Source of the DNA: Exilibacterium sp.
GTDB taxonomy: Bacteria > Pseudomonadota > Gammaproteobacteria > Pseudomonadales > Cellvibrionaceae
Direction of reading: 5' to 3'
DNA length: 64,000 bases
NCBI GenBank assembly: GCA_028280195.1
Contig: JANQMH010000084.1
Span: 1-64,000 of the forward strand
In this document: piece after piece, positions 41,509-50,438 of the stretch
Position numbering within the stretch: position 1 is the stretch's first letter
Layout: each line of letters opens with the position of its first letter
Program-made: the position numbers and the translations under genes
Notes under the pieces: model-generated
Database searches by the model: none
Told to the model about the DNA's origin: nothing
Seen by the model: only the letters and a program-made list of their open reading frames with translations

Positions 41509-42726
41509 ATGAGTCAGGACAACACCAGCAGTTCCCATCACTGTGCGCCGTGCGACCCCGCCCCGGGCAGCTACGACGGCGTCGCGCTGATCGCGCCGGT
41601 GACTGTGCCCTATACGCGCTTCAGCGACCAGAGCGCGGCCTGGTTTATCGGCCGTGCCCTGGCCGGTCTGGTGCGGCAAAGCGGCATCCAGAAACAGCAT
41701 ATCGACGGCCTGTGTGTGTCGAGCTTCACCCTGGCCCCCGATTCGGTGGTCAGTTTGACCGAGCACTTCGGCCTCTGCACCCGCTGGCTCGAACAGATAC
41801 CCCTGGGCGGCGCCTCGGGGGTGATCGGCCTGCGCCGCGCCGCGCGCGCCATTCAGTGCGGCGACGCCGATATCGTCGCCTGTATCGGCGGCGATACCTG
41901 CCGGGCGCAGAGCTTCAAAGCCACCGTCGCCAATTTCAGTACCTTCAGCAGCGATGCGGTGTATCCCTACGGCGCCGCCGGTCCCAACGGGCCGTTTTCA
42001 CTGATTACCCAAAAGTACATGGACACCTACGGCGCAGAGCGGCGGGACTTCGGGCGTATTTGCGTGGCCCAGCGCCACAACGCCAATCACACCCCCGGCG
42101 CCCTGCTCGGCGACAAGAAACTGGATATGGACGATTATCTGCAGGCGCGGCCCATCGCCGGCCCCCTGCATTTATACGACTGCGTCATGCCCTGCGCCGG
42201 TGCCGACGGTTTTCTGGTGACCAGTGTCGAGCGGGCCCGGGCACTGCAGCTGCCCTATGCCACCGTGCTGGCGGCCGACGAACGCCACAATGCCTTCAGC
42301 GCCGATCCGGTGCAGCTGCGCGGCGGCTGGCAACTGTTTCGCGACTCGCTCTACCAGCGCGCCGGTATCGGCCCGGCGGATATCGATCTGCTGCAGACCT
42401 ATGACGACTACCCGGTGATCTGCATGTTACAGCTGGAGGGGCTCGGTTTCTGCGCCCAGGGCGCGGCGGCGGCGTTTGTGCGCGATACCGCGCTGACCTT
42501 CGACGGCGGCGGTCTGCCCCACAATACCAACGGCGGCCAGCTGTCCGGCGGTCAGGCCGGCTGCGGCTATCTGGGTGTGGTCGAAACCCTGCGCCAGCTC
42601 AACCGCAGCGCCGGCGATCACCAGGTGCCGCAGGCCGCCATCGGCATGGTCAGCGGCTACGGCATGGTCAACTACGACCGCGGCCTGTGCGCGGCGGCGG
42701 CAATTCTGGCCCGGGGTGAGCGATGA
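41509..42726 (+). CDS. Thiolase-fold protein lacking the nucleophilic cysteine (SCP2/Ltp2-like)
   Basis: The 405-residue protein has the thiolase fold (RAARAIQCGDADIVACIGGD, PYGAAGPNGPFSL, and the C-terminal GLPHNTNGGQLSGGQAGCGYLG). Where thiolases have their Cys nucleophile the sequence reads PLGGASGVIG (98-107), and the usual GHPxGA block is SGGQAGCG. Proteins of this type paired with a DUF35 protein include Ltp2, a retro-aldolase of steroid side chains. It overlaps the DUF35 gene by ATGA, which supports an aldolase or acyl-transfer complex. An ordinary beta-ketothiolase role is unlikely. Confidence 0.85.
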   Translation: MSQDNTSSSHHCAPCDPAPGSYDGVALIAPVTVPYTRFSDQSAAWFIGRALAGLVRQSGIQKQHIDGLCVSSFTLAPDSVVSLTEHFGLCTRWLEQIPLGGASGVIGLRRAARAIQCGDADIVACIGGDTCRAQSFKATVANFSTFSSDAVYPYGAAGPNGPFSLITQKYMDTYGAERRDFGRICVAQRHNANHTPGALLGDKKLDMDDYLQARPIAGPLHLYDCVMPCAGADGFLVTSVERARALQLPYATVLAADERHNAFSADPVQLRGGWQLFRDSLYQRAGIGPADIDLLQTYDDYPVICMLQLEGLGFCAQGAAAAFVRDTALTFDGGGLPHNTNGGQLSGGQAGCGYLGVVETLRQLNRSAGDHQVPQAAIGMVSGYGMVNYDRGLCAAAAILARGER

Positions 42727-43127
42727 ACACACCCGCTCGACACAGCGATCCGGGGCGGGCCCTGGCACAGGCGGCGCGGGCCGATGCCCTGGTGCTGCAA
42801 CAGTGCCGGCACTGCCACACGGTGCAGTACCCGCCCCGGGAAATCTGTGTCAACTGCCTCAGTGACGAGTTGCACTGGAAGCCTGTCGACAACCGCGGCA
42901 CCGTGCTGGCCGGCAGTGATCTGCACCACAGTCTCGAGCCCGACTACCGCCAGCAGCTGCCCTGGAAACTGGCTGCGGTGCAGCTCGATTGCGGCGTGCG
43001 GGTACTGGTCCACAACCGGGCCGCGGGCGCAGCGGGCGACAGAGTCAGGGTGCTCGCGCAACCGCACCGGCAGGGCAATACCCTGCTGGTGACAGCGGCG
43101 ATCGATGAACAAGAGGCAAGCCCATGA
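42723..43127 (+). CDS. DUF35 protein: zinc ribbon plus OB fold
   Basis: The 134-residue protein has an N-terminal rubredoxin-like zinc ribbon (C28, C31, C42, C45 in QQCRHCHTVQYPPREICVNC) and a C-terminal OB fold (about 55-125). DUF35 proteins bind thiolase-fold partners and hand over acyl-CoA. Here it overlaps the thiolase-fold gene before it and the SDR gene after it (ATGA each). It is most likely a structural subunit of the thiolase-fold enzyme. Confidence 0.9.
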   Translation: MNTPARHSDPGRALAQAARADALVLQQCRHCHTVQYPPREICVNCLSDELHWKPVDNRGTVLAGSDLHHSLEPDYRQQLPWKLAAVQLDCGVRVLVHNRAAGAAGDRVRVLAQPHRQGNTLLVTAAIDEQEASP

Positions 43128-43852
43128 GCGAGCATACCGCACTGGTAACCGGCGGCAGCGCCGGTATCGGCCTGGAGATCTGCCGGCAGCTGCTGGCGGC
43201 GGACTATCAGGTGATCAACCTGGCGCGGCGGCCGGCGCCGCTGCAGCACCGGCGCCTGCACAATTTTGCCGTCGATCTCTCCGATGCCGCGGCCACCGGC
43301 GCGCTGGCAGCGGACATCGCCGCACAGTTTTGCATCGATACCCTGATTCACAATGCCGGCCTGATACGCCCGGCACTGATCGAAGAGGTAGCCATCGAAG
43401 ACCTGAATTACCTGACCCAGGTGCACCTGGGCGCCGGCATCATCCTGACTCAGGCAGTCCTGCCGGCGATGAAGGCAAAACAGTTCGGCCGCATTATCAA
43501 TATGTCGACGCGCGCGCTGCAGGGGCTGGAAACCCGCACCTGTTATGCGGCCACCAAGGCGGCCATGATCGCCATGACCCGCACCTGGGCACTGGAGCTG
43601 GGCCGCTACGGCATTACCGTCAACGCCGTCGCACCGGGCCCGATTGCCGCCACGGAAATGTTTCACAAGGTGATACCCGAAGGCAGTGAAAAGATTCAGG
43701 CCATCGCCGCGGGCCTGCCGCTCAAGCGCATTGGCCAGCCGCACGATGTCGCGCGGGCCGCCATGTTTTTCGCGGCGCCGGAAAACAGTTTTATCACCGG
43801 GCAAACCCTGTTTGTTTGCGGGGGCGCCAGTTTGGGAGGACTTTCACTATGA
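43124..43852 (+). CDS. Short-chain dehydrogenase/reductase
   Basis: The 242-residue SDR has the Rossmann motif TGGSAGIG (9-16), NAG at 77-79, and the Ser-Tyr-Lys triad S128, Y141 and K145 (CYAATKAAM). It oxidises an alcohol or reduces a ketone with NAD(P). Next to a Rieske oxygenase it could be the cis-dihydrodiol dehydrogenase; next to the thiolase-fold gene it could be a hydroxyacyl-CoA dehydrogenase. It overlaps both neighbours. The LSHRR-type basic NADP motif is replaced by ARRPAP (34-39), which leans to NADP(H). Confidence 0.9.
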   Translation: MSEHTALVTGGSAGIGLEICRQLLAADYQVINLARRPAPLQHRRLHNFAVDLSDAAATGALAADIAAQFCIDTLIHNAGLIRPALIEEVAIEDLNYLTQVHLGAGIILTQAVLPAMKAKQFGRIINMSTRALQGLETRTCYAATKAAMIAMTRTWALELGRYGITVNAVAPGPIAATEMFHKVIPEGSEKIQAIAAGLPLKRIGQPHDVARAAMFFAAPENSFITGQTLFVCGGASLGGLSL

Positions 43853-45192
43853 GGCAAAACAGCACTCTGATCGCCACGCAACGCGCACCGGCCTACAGCA
43901 ATACAGCACTGGCCGCACTGGTGGAGGAAAACCGCGTACACCGCGATGTCTACCTCGACCCGGCGCTGTTCGAGCTGGAGATGGAACGCATCTGGGGTAA
44001 GGCCTGGATCTACGTCGGCCACGAATCGCAGGTAAAAAACCCCGGCGACTATCTCAGCACCACCATCGGCAGGGAGCCGGTGCTGATGGTGCGCGACAAC
44101 CGCGGCGAGGTCAACGTCATCTACAATCGCTGCGGCCACAAGGGGGCCAAGGTGGTCGCCAAGCCCTGCGGCAGCGCGACCATGTTCCGCTGCCCCTACC
44201 ACGGCTGGACTTTCCATCTCGACGGCAAACTGAATGCGACGCCGCACAAGTGCGGTTATGACGATACGGATTTCGACCCCGAAGATCCGCAGTTCAGCAT
44301 GCAGAAGGTGGCGCGGGTGGAAAGCTATCGCGGTTTCGTCTTTGCCAGCCTGTCGGCACAGGGCGAGGATCTGAAAACCTTCATGGGCGCCACCCTGGAA
44401 ACCATCGACAATATGGTGGATCGCTCACCGCAGAGCGAAGTCGAGGTGGTCGGCACCTGCCTGCCCTACTTCCACGACTGCAACTGGAAAATGTTCTTCG
44501 AAAACCTCAACGATGCCCAGCACCCGATGGTCTGCCATGCCTCCGTCGGCGTGGCCACCCGCCGGGTGGTGAAGCAGCTGCCGCAGGGCGCCGCCGTTCC
44601 CAAGGAAGTCGAGATCATCTACCCCTTCGGCAGCTCCTATGAATTCTTCGACGAGTTGGGTGTCTCGGTGATGGCCAGGGGCCACAGTTTCATGGGCGGC
44701 AGGCAGAGCATTCACTCCGCCTATGCGGAGATACCCGGCTATATGGACAGTATGATAGCCGCCCACGGCCGCGAGCGCACCGAGCAGGTACTGGGCAGCA
44801 ACCGCCACAATACCGCGATCTATCCCTCCTTTACCATCAAAGATGCGGTACAGATCATTCGCGTGGTGCGCCCGGTGGCGGTGGACAAAACACTGATACA
44901 GACCTGGCACTTCCGCCTCAAGGGCGCCCCGGAGGAAATGCTGCACCGTACCATCACCTACTCGCGGCTGATCAATTCGCCCGCCTCCATGGTCGGCCCC
45001 GATGACTGGGACTGCTATGCGCGCATGCAGGAATCGCTGCACTCCGACAGCGCCGAATGGGTGGATATGCGCCGCTATATCGGCCGCGAACAGAGCGAAG
45101 GCGGTATTACCCGCGCCAGCGGCACCAGCGATCTGTCGATGCGCAATCAATACCGGGCGTGGTCGGACTATATGACGCAGGGCCAGCAATAG
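43849..45192 (+). CDS. Rieske non-haem iron aromatic oxygenase, alpha subunit
   Basis: The start at 43849 (ATGA overlap, GGAGGA upstream) gives 447 residues. The Rieske cluster ligands are C95, H97 (CGHKG) and C115, H118 (CPYHGW). The catalytic domain carries the D-x2-H-x4-H iron motif as D222, H225, H230 (NDAQHPMVCH), including the bridging Asp. It adds O2 across an aromatic ring or related bond. The length and a separate beta subunit fit benzoate- or toluate-type dioxygenases. No ferredoxin or reductase gene is in the operon, so electrons come from elsewhere. An upstream GTG at 43816 is rejected. Confidence 0.94.
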   Translation: MRQNSTLIATQRAPAYSNTALAALVEENRVHRDVYLDPALFELEMERIWGKAWIYVGHESQVKNPGDYLSTTIGREPVLMVRDNRGEVNVIYNRCGHKGAKVVAKPCGSATMFRCPYHGWTFHLDGKLNATPHKCGYDDTDFDPEDPQFSMQKVARVESYRGFVFASLSAQGEDLKTFMGATLETIDNMVDRSPQSEVEVVGTCLPYFHDCNWKMFFENLNDAQHPMVCHASVGVATRRVVKQLPQGAAVPKEVEIIYPFGSSYEFFDELGVSVMARGHSFMGGRQSIHSAYAEIPGYMDSMIAAHGRERTEQVLGSNRHNTAIYPSFTIKDAVQIIRVVRPVAVDKTLIQTWHFRLKGAPEEMLHRTITYSRLINSPASMVGPDDWDCYARMQESLHSDSAEWVDMRRYIGREQSEGGITRASGTSDLSMRNQYRAWSDYMTQGQQ

Positions 45193-45202
45193 GAGAATCA
45201 GC

Positions 45203-45715
45203 ATGACTGCAACCACAGCCGTTAACAGCGCCGCCGGGAACACTGCCGATATCGCCGCCATCGAACGCTTTCTCTATCGCGAAACCGATCTGCTCGACAG
45301 CAACGATCTCGACAGCTGGATGGCCCTGTTTACCGAAGACGGCACCTACTGGATGCCGGTCGCCCCGGACCAGCAGGACCCCCACGGCCATATCTCCATT
45401 CTGTTTGAAAACCGCGCGGTAATGGCGGTGCGGGCGGCCAACTTCGGCCATCGCCTGGCCGCCTCCATGGAATACCCTGTGCGCTGCTCTCACCTGATCG
45501 GCAATGTGCGCCTGCTGGCGCTGGACGCGTCGAGCGGCGACTGCACGGTTAGGTCCAACTTTCAGGCGGTGCTCTACTACCGCGAACAGCGGCTGTTTGC
45601 CGGCACCTACACACATAAGCTGCAGCGGGTCGCAGACGGCTACCGGATTGAGCAAAAGCGCGTCGATATCATTAACTGCGATGCCAATCACAAGTCGATC
45701 CTGACCTATATTTGA
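45203..45715 (+). CDS. Aromatic ring-hydroxylating dioxygenase beta subunit
   Basis: The 170-residue protein is of the SnoaL/NTF2-like ring-hydroxylase beta family: IERFLYRETDLLDSNDLDSW (about 17-36), LFTEDGTYWMPV, and RCSHLIGNVRL near 95. It forms the structural half of an alpha3beta3 hexamer with the upstream alpha subunit. GGAG precedes the ATG by a normal distance. It is the last recognisable gene of operon B; about 250 bp without a gene follow. Confidence 0.92.
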   Translation: MTATTAVNSAAGNTADIAAIERFLYRETDLLDSNDLDSWMALFTEDGTYWMPVAPDQQDPHGHISILFENRAVMAVRAANFGHRLAASMEYPVRCSHLIGNVRLLALDASSGDCTVRSNFQAVLYYREQRLFAGTYTHKLQRVADGYRIEQKRVDIINCDANHKSILTYI

Positions 45716-45963
45716 GGCCCGCCGTTCTACAGCGACGGCCCGGGCCCGGCGCAGCCGGTTTCCCACAGCCGGCATCACGCCGCCTGCACCGCGGCGATGC
45801 GCATGGCCAGGCCATGACGCTTGGCCTGCGGCCGCCAAAATCGCCCCCGCCCTCCGCTGCGCAAAGCGAAAAACTTGCGCTCAATCCCAAATCACCCTTT
45901 GCGTATTGGATAAACTTACGTCAATAATCACCGCTTTACGGATGTCGGCCAACAGGGTGAACC

Positions 45964-47310
45964 ATGTCTGCAGCTCTCGATTTCAACTACCGCTACGCCT
46001 TCGCCTCCGGCCTGGAGACGGCACAGGACGGCAAACCCAGGCTGTCGCTCGCCACCTGCAATCCGGACCACAGCACGCCCTATTTTTTCGACGGCCGGGT
46101 TCGCTCTCCCAGAATCATGGGCGATATGCTGATTGCGCTCAGCGAGGTGGTGCGCACACACTTTTTTCTACCGCGGCCGGTGTTGCTGGACCCGGTTCTG
46201 ACCAGCAACGAGAAGCTGCTGCGCCTGGAGGGCTTCAGCGGCTGCTGCGGGGTCTACGCCAGGGTGGACCTGCCGGCCGAGTTTTTTACCGGCGAGTGCC
46301 ACGGCCGCGGCACCACCAATGTCGATTTCAATACGCCGATGCGCAACGCGCTGATGCGCCTCAGGGATCACGAGGACGTGCGTTTCGCCGTCGGCAGGGA
46401 CCAGGTGATGCTGAGCAGGGACGCTGCGGAGACGGTGGAGAAAAAAGTCAAACTGCCCCTGCGCTGGATCAAGGGCTTCAGTGAAGTGCAGGCCTATCTG
46501 CCCTCTCTGCAGTTGCGGATGGAGTCCGGCGCCGCCGATGCACTCCGGTTCATGCGCTCGCTGCCGAAGGCCGCCAAACCCAGGATGCCCAGCTACGTGG
46601 TCGCTTCCGGCGGCAAAATCCGCCTCAGCCAGCGCCCGCAGGCAGGGGCCGTGCGCCTGCTGGGCACACATCGGATAAAGATTATCGAGCCACTGCTGGC
46701 CCGCGCCGGCAGACTGCGCATCTGGTCCGACGGCGACAACGGTACCAGCGCCTGGGAGGTGTGTTTTAACACGGGCTCTTTTTTCCTGATGATCAGCCCG
46801 GAGGTCTATCGGGGCTTCTCGGGCGAGGGCCAGGCCCTGTCGGCGCTGGCCAAACCGGCGCCGGAAGCGGTTGTCGCCCGGGTTCGCGCCCAGCTGCAGT
46901 GGCAGTCCGAGATCGATACTGCCGCACTGGCCGGCGACCTGCAGCTCGACCGCCAGCAGGTTGAATCGGCCCTCGCCCTGCTCGGCAGCCGCGGGCTGGT
47001 GGGCTTCGACGCGGTCAGCGGGCAGTACTTTCACCGCGAACTGCCGTTTGATCTGTCGCAGGTGGAGGATCTGCAGCCACGCCTGAAAAATGCACGCAAG
47101 CTGATTGACAGCGGCAAAGTCAGGTTGTTGTCGGCAGATGACGGCGAAACATCCGTGTACGAGGTTGCCGGAACAGGCACTAATCACCGGGTACAGCTGC
47201 AGACTGCCGGCGACAGCTGTACTTGCCCCTGGTTCAGCAAGTACCAGGGGGCCAGAGGCCCGTGCAAGCATATTCTGGCCGCCCAGCTGGCAAGAGACGG
47301 CGAGGCCTAG
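45964..47310 (+). CDS. SWIM zinc-finger protein
   Basis: The 448-residue protein ends in a SWIM finger (CxC-x12-CxH: CTCPWFSKYQGARGPCKHIL, about 418-437). The rest has no family I can name; it includes RIWSDGDNGTSAWEVCF near 255 and a predicted winged-helix stretch (IDTAALAGDLQLDRQQVESA, about 318-337). SWIM domains bind DNA or protein; bacterial ones often occur in operons with MoxR-type ATPases and VWA proteins (yehLMPQ in E. coli). None of those is here, only the large gene that follows by 27 bp. AGGGTGA precedes the ATG. Confidence 0.82.
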   Translation: MSAALDFNYRYAFASGLETAQDGKPRLSLATCNPDHSTPYFFDGRVRSPRIMGDMLIALSEVVRTHFFLPRPVLLDPVLTSNEKLLRLEGFSGCCGVYARVDLPAEFFTGECHGRGTTNVDFNTPMRNALMRLRDHEDVRFAVGRDQVMLSRDAAETVEKKVKLPLRWIKGFSEVQAYLPSLQLRMESGAADALRFMRSLPKAAKPRMPSYVVASGGKIRLSQRPQAGAVRLLGTHRIKIIEPLLARAGRLRIWSDGDNGTSAWEVCFNTGSFFLMISPEVYRGFSGEGQALSALAKPAPEAVVARVRAQLQWQSEIDTAALAGDLQLDRQQVESALALLGSRGLVGFDAVSGQYFHRELPFDLSQVEDLQPRLKNARKLIDSGKVRLLSADDGETSVYEVAGTGTNHRVQLQTAGDSCTCPWFSKYQGARGPCKHILAAQLARDGEA

Positions 47311-47337
47311 AGGCATGAGGCATAGAAGGGGCGGCCA

Positions 47338-50300
47338 ATGACACCGGAACAGCTGGAAATACTGGTGCTGGAGGCAAAAAACGCCGCCGAGCTGTGCCCG
47401 GCATTTGCCCCGCTGACAGATGCCGAGCGCCGGGCCCTTGCCGGCACCGCAAGCGAGCTGAAAAGTCAGATTTACAAAAATGCGGCCAATAAAGACGCTT
47501 CGAAGCGGCTGCAACGGTATTTCGAAAAAACTGGCAAAAGCACATGGGACAGCCCGGCTTATCACAATGTCACGCTGGCCCTGTTTGCACTCTGCCCGGT
47601 TTCAGCCGTTAAAAAAACCGATGTGTTTGTCAACTGGTCGTACCGGGATGGCCTCGGGCAGATTCTTCTGGATCGGCGACCCGAGTGGCTGGACGGCTGG
47701 ATAGCCCACGATCTGCAAACGGAATTCCCCACTGTCACCTTCTCCATGTTGCGGCGCTGGATCCGGGAGGGCATTTGCCGCAAGCCGGCGGCCGACGGCT
47801 ATTACCGGATGCTCGCCTGGAATCTGGCGATAGTGGAGCAGCACCGGGACAAAGCACCCAGGCCCCCGCTCAGCCAGCAGCTGCTGGCCGAGCCGGATAT
47901 GCTGGAGGATGTCTGGCGCCTGTTCGAAATTGACAATCAGGCCTTCAATAGCGACGGCTGGCGCACGGCGCCGGGGGCACCGAGTGACTATGAGAGCTGG
48001 CCCGAGGCGCTGATCAAACTGTCAGAGGCGGGCCACCTGGACCGCGCCAGGCTGCTCGACGCCTCGCTCGACGGCCTCTGGCTGGATATCAAACAAAACC
48101 AGTTGTCCGGCCTGCACAAGTTTCACCGCAAACTGGCGCCGACAAAAAAAGAACTGGCCGACAGACAGGCGGGCTACCTCGCCCTGCTGTGCCATAGAGT
48201 CGGGCATGTGGTCAAATTTGCGCTCACCCTGTTAAGCAGCCTGGAGAGGGACGGTGAACTGCAGGGCAACACCTTCCTGGCCGAGGTACAGGCTGTATTC
48301 CTGCAGGAGGCCAAAGGCAATGCCATCAGCGCACTCAAGCTGATAAAGCGCGTTATCAGCAGGGAAGCCTCACTGTTAAATACCGGCCTGGAAGCGACGA
48401 TCGAGGCGCTGCGACATGCCAATATCGATGTGCAAAACGCAGCCGTTGAATTACTCGACGCGCATCGGGCCCAGCTCACCGACGCACACAAGACTGCGCT
48501 GCAAAGCACGGCCGACTATATTGCCGTATCCCTTAAAAACAAAGTGCTGCGCCTGGCAGATCAGGCCAAAACACCGACAGCCTCAGCCGATCGCGACGGC
48601 GGAACCGGCATGCACACAGAAAACGCAGCGCTGCTCCCCTCCGAGCTGCTCCCCTCTGAACAACAAGCGCTCGGATTAACTGCGATGCTTTCGGAACCGG
48701 CTTGCCATTACGCCTCGATACCCGCAGATATCATGCAGCAGTCCATGCTGCCGTCGCTGCAGCCGCTCACCCCCATTGCGACCGCCGATGAATTGATCAG
48801 CGCAGTCTCCCACGCTGTCGAGGTTGTCGAGAGCCCCGATGAGGTGGAGAGAATCCTCGACGGTATCAGCCGCTTGTGCAATCACAGGGGCGATGACTTT
48901 TCCGCCAAGGTGGCGCCACTGCGACACCGACTGGAACAGGGAGAGGGTCTGGCGGCAAGGGAGGGCATCGCCGACGGCAGCGGCGGCGCGCGACTGGCGC
49001 TGGCCGACCTGATTTTGACCTGGCTCGGCAGCAGCCTGTACCAGTCATCGAACGCCGACTACTTCCACCCCTGTGACTCCCTGGCGCCCTCGATAGCCCG
49101 CATTCGCGCCATCACTGCGCGGGTGCACGATAAAAAGCCGCAGGCACTGCTCGCCGCGCCGACACATTCGGGCGGCTGGATAGATCCGCTGGTGTGGATA
49201 CAGCGCCTTACGGCGGCAGAAAAACACCGTGCCGCCTTTGATCGCGAGGACTTCTGCCTGTCATTGCTGCGCCTTGCGCCGGACAATCGCGCAGCGGCTC
49301 TGACACGGGCAGGTGGGCTGTCGCAGCATGTACACCGCGTGGCGGCATTCGCACTGGGAGGCGGCAGCGGCCCGACTCACGCCGATCGCCGGGATTACGA
49401 TATCTGGATATGCGCGGCCCGGTCGCGGGCCCCCTATGCCGACTGGAGCGGCTGCTTCGAGCCGCTTAAACTCGACGACCGCTGGGCCGACAGTGTGCTG
49501 CCGGCAGCGTATCACTGGCGCGCCTATCAGACTGAGCACAAACGCGAATACGGCCCCGCAGACAATAAAACCGTGCACCAGTGGAAAACACCGCGCCTGG
49601 ATATCAAAGTGATGGCCGGCGGGCGGGAAATGGACGAAAGCGGAAAATCGACCAGTGTACTGGCAAAACTGGCCCGCACCCTGAGCCCCGGGCTGGCGAC
49701 CGACTGGCGGCGCCTGCCCAGCGCCGCGCTGAATCAGCGCAGCGCGGGAAAATATACCTGGGCAGGCGAGCTGCACACGGCCTGGGTCGCCCACTGGCTG
49801 GTGTACCAGTGGCCGCTGTGCCCGGACGGCGCCTATATCAGCGGGGTAAAACAGGCGCTCGCCCGCATCGACATGGATGGCAGCAACTGGGAACCGGGAT
49901 TTGGCTTCTTTTACGGCCTTTTCCAGAAGCACCGCCCGTGGCGCCAGGCCGGGCACCTGCTGCTGTGTATCGGACTGGCCGGCAAAGACGCCGATTCCCG
50001 GGGCCTGGCCATGGATGCCCTGACCGAGGGTATCGAAAACGGCTGCGTGGAGATCGAACTGTTGAGCGAGACCCTGGTGCGGCTTGCACAGGGGCAATGG
50101 CTAAAGCTGAACCGCCTGGGCGATAACCTGCTGCAGCTTTCCGGGATATCGCTGCTACACGCCTGGGTAGTCAATGAGACACTGCAGCGCTGGATAGCGC
50201 GGGTCGACCTCAAACAGCACAATATCTACAAGGTACTGGAGGTGCTGCTGGAAACGCAATCGAGCGTCAGGCAACCGCTGACAGCACAGGCAGCCGCCGC

Positions 50301-50433
50301 GTTAAAGACAGTCAAAGGCGGCAGCAAAGCCGCCAGGCTCGCCACCCGCCTGCTCAAAAGCGATGATTTCGACGCCGCTGTTCTCGCTGATGTCAGGCAG
50401 TTGGCAATCGAATACCGCTTGCGCAGCCGCTGA
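47338..50433 (+). CDS. Very large DUF6493-like helical protein, partner of the SWIM protein
   Basis: The 1031-residue protein is mostly alpha-helical, with HEAT-like pairs such as ALRHANIDVQNAAVELLDAH (about 358-377). It lacks a signal peptide and membrane helices, so it is cytoplasmic. No catalytic motif is visible. I match it from memory to the DUF6493 family, which is commonly found beside SWIM-finger genes; that match is moderate. A poorly conserved, acidic-rich linker lies near 400-440. The 27-bp gap and shared direction make it an operon with the SWIM gene. It could be a scaffold for a DNA- or protein-bound complex; function is unknown. Confidence 0.7.
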   Translation: MTPEQLEILVLEAKNAAELCPAFAPLTDAERRALAGTASELKSQIYKNAANKDASKRLQRYFEKTGKSTWDSPAYHNVTLALFALCPVSAVKKTDVFVNWSYRDGLGQILLDRRPEWLDGWIAHDLQTEFPTVTFSMLRRWIREGICRKPAADGYYRMLAWNLAIVEQHRDKAPRPPLSQQLLAEPDMLEDVWRLFEIDNQAFNSDGWRTAPGAPSDYESWPEALIKLSEAGHLDRARLLDASLDGLWLDIKQNQLSGLHKFHRKLAPTKKELADRQAGYLALLCHRVGHVVKFALTLLSSLERDGELQGNTFLAEVQAVFLQEAKGNAISALKLIKRVISREASLLNTGLEATIEALRHANIDVQNAAVELLDAHRAQLTDAHKTALQSTADYIAVSLKNKVLRLADQAKTPTASADRDGGTGMHTENAALLPSELLPSEQQALGLTAMLSEPACHYASIPADIMQQSMLPSLQPLTPIATADELISAVSHAVEVVESPDEVERILDGISRLCNHRGDDFSAKVAPLRHRLEQGEGLAAREGIADGSGGARLALADLILTWLGSSLYQSSNADYFHPCDSLAPSIARIRAITARVHDKKPQALLAAPTHSGGWIDPLVWIQRLTAAEKHRAAFDREDFCLSLLRLAPDNRAAALTRAGGLSQHVHRVAAFALGGGSGPTHADRRDYDIWICAARSRAPYADWSGCFEPLKLDDRWADSVLPAAYHWRAYQTEHKREYGPADNKTVHQWKTPRLDIKVMAGGREMDESGKSTSVLAKLARTLSPGLATDWRRLPSAALNQRSAGKYTWAGELHTAWVAHWLVYQWPLCPDGAYISGVKQALARIDMDGSNWEPGFGFFYGLFQKHRPWRQAGHLLLCIGLAGKDADSRGLAMDALTEGIENGCVEIELLSETLVRLAQGQWLKLNRLGDNLLQLSGISLLHAWVVNETLQRWIARVDLKQHNIYKVLEVLLETQSSVRQPLTAQAAAALKTVKGGSKAARLATRLLKSDDFDAAVLADVRQLAIEYRLRSR

Positions 50434-50438
50434 CGGCG

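Noticed and set aside
43816..43848. Upstream GTG start for the Rieske alpha subunit
   Set aside because: The ATG at 43849 has GGAGGA at good spacing and the ATGA overlap typical of this operon.
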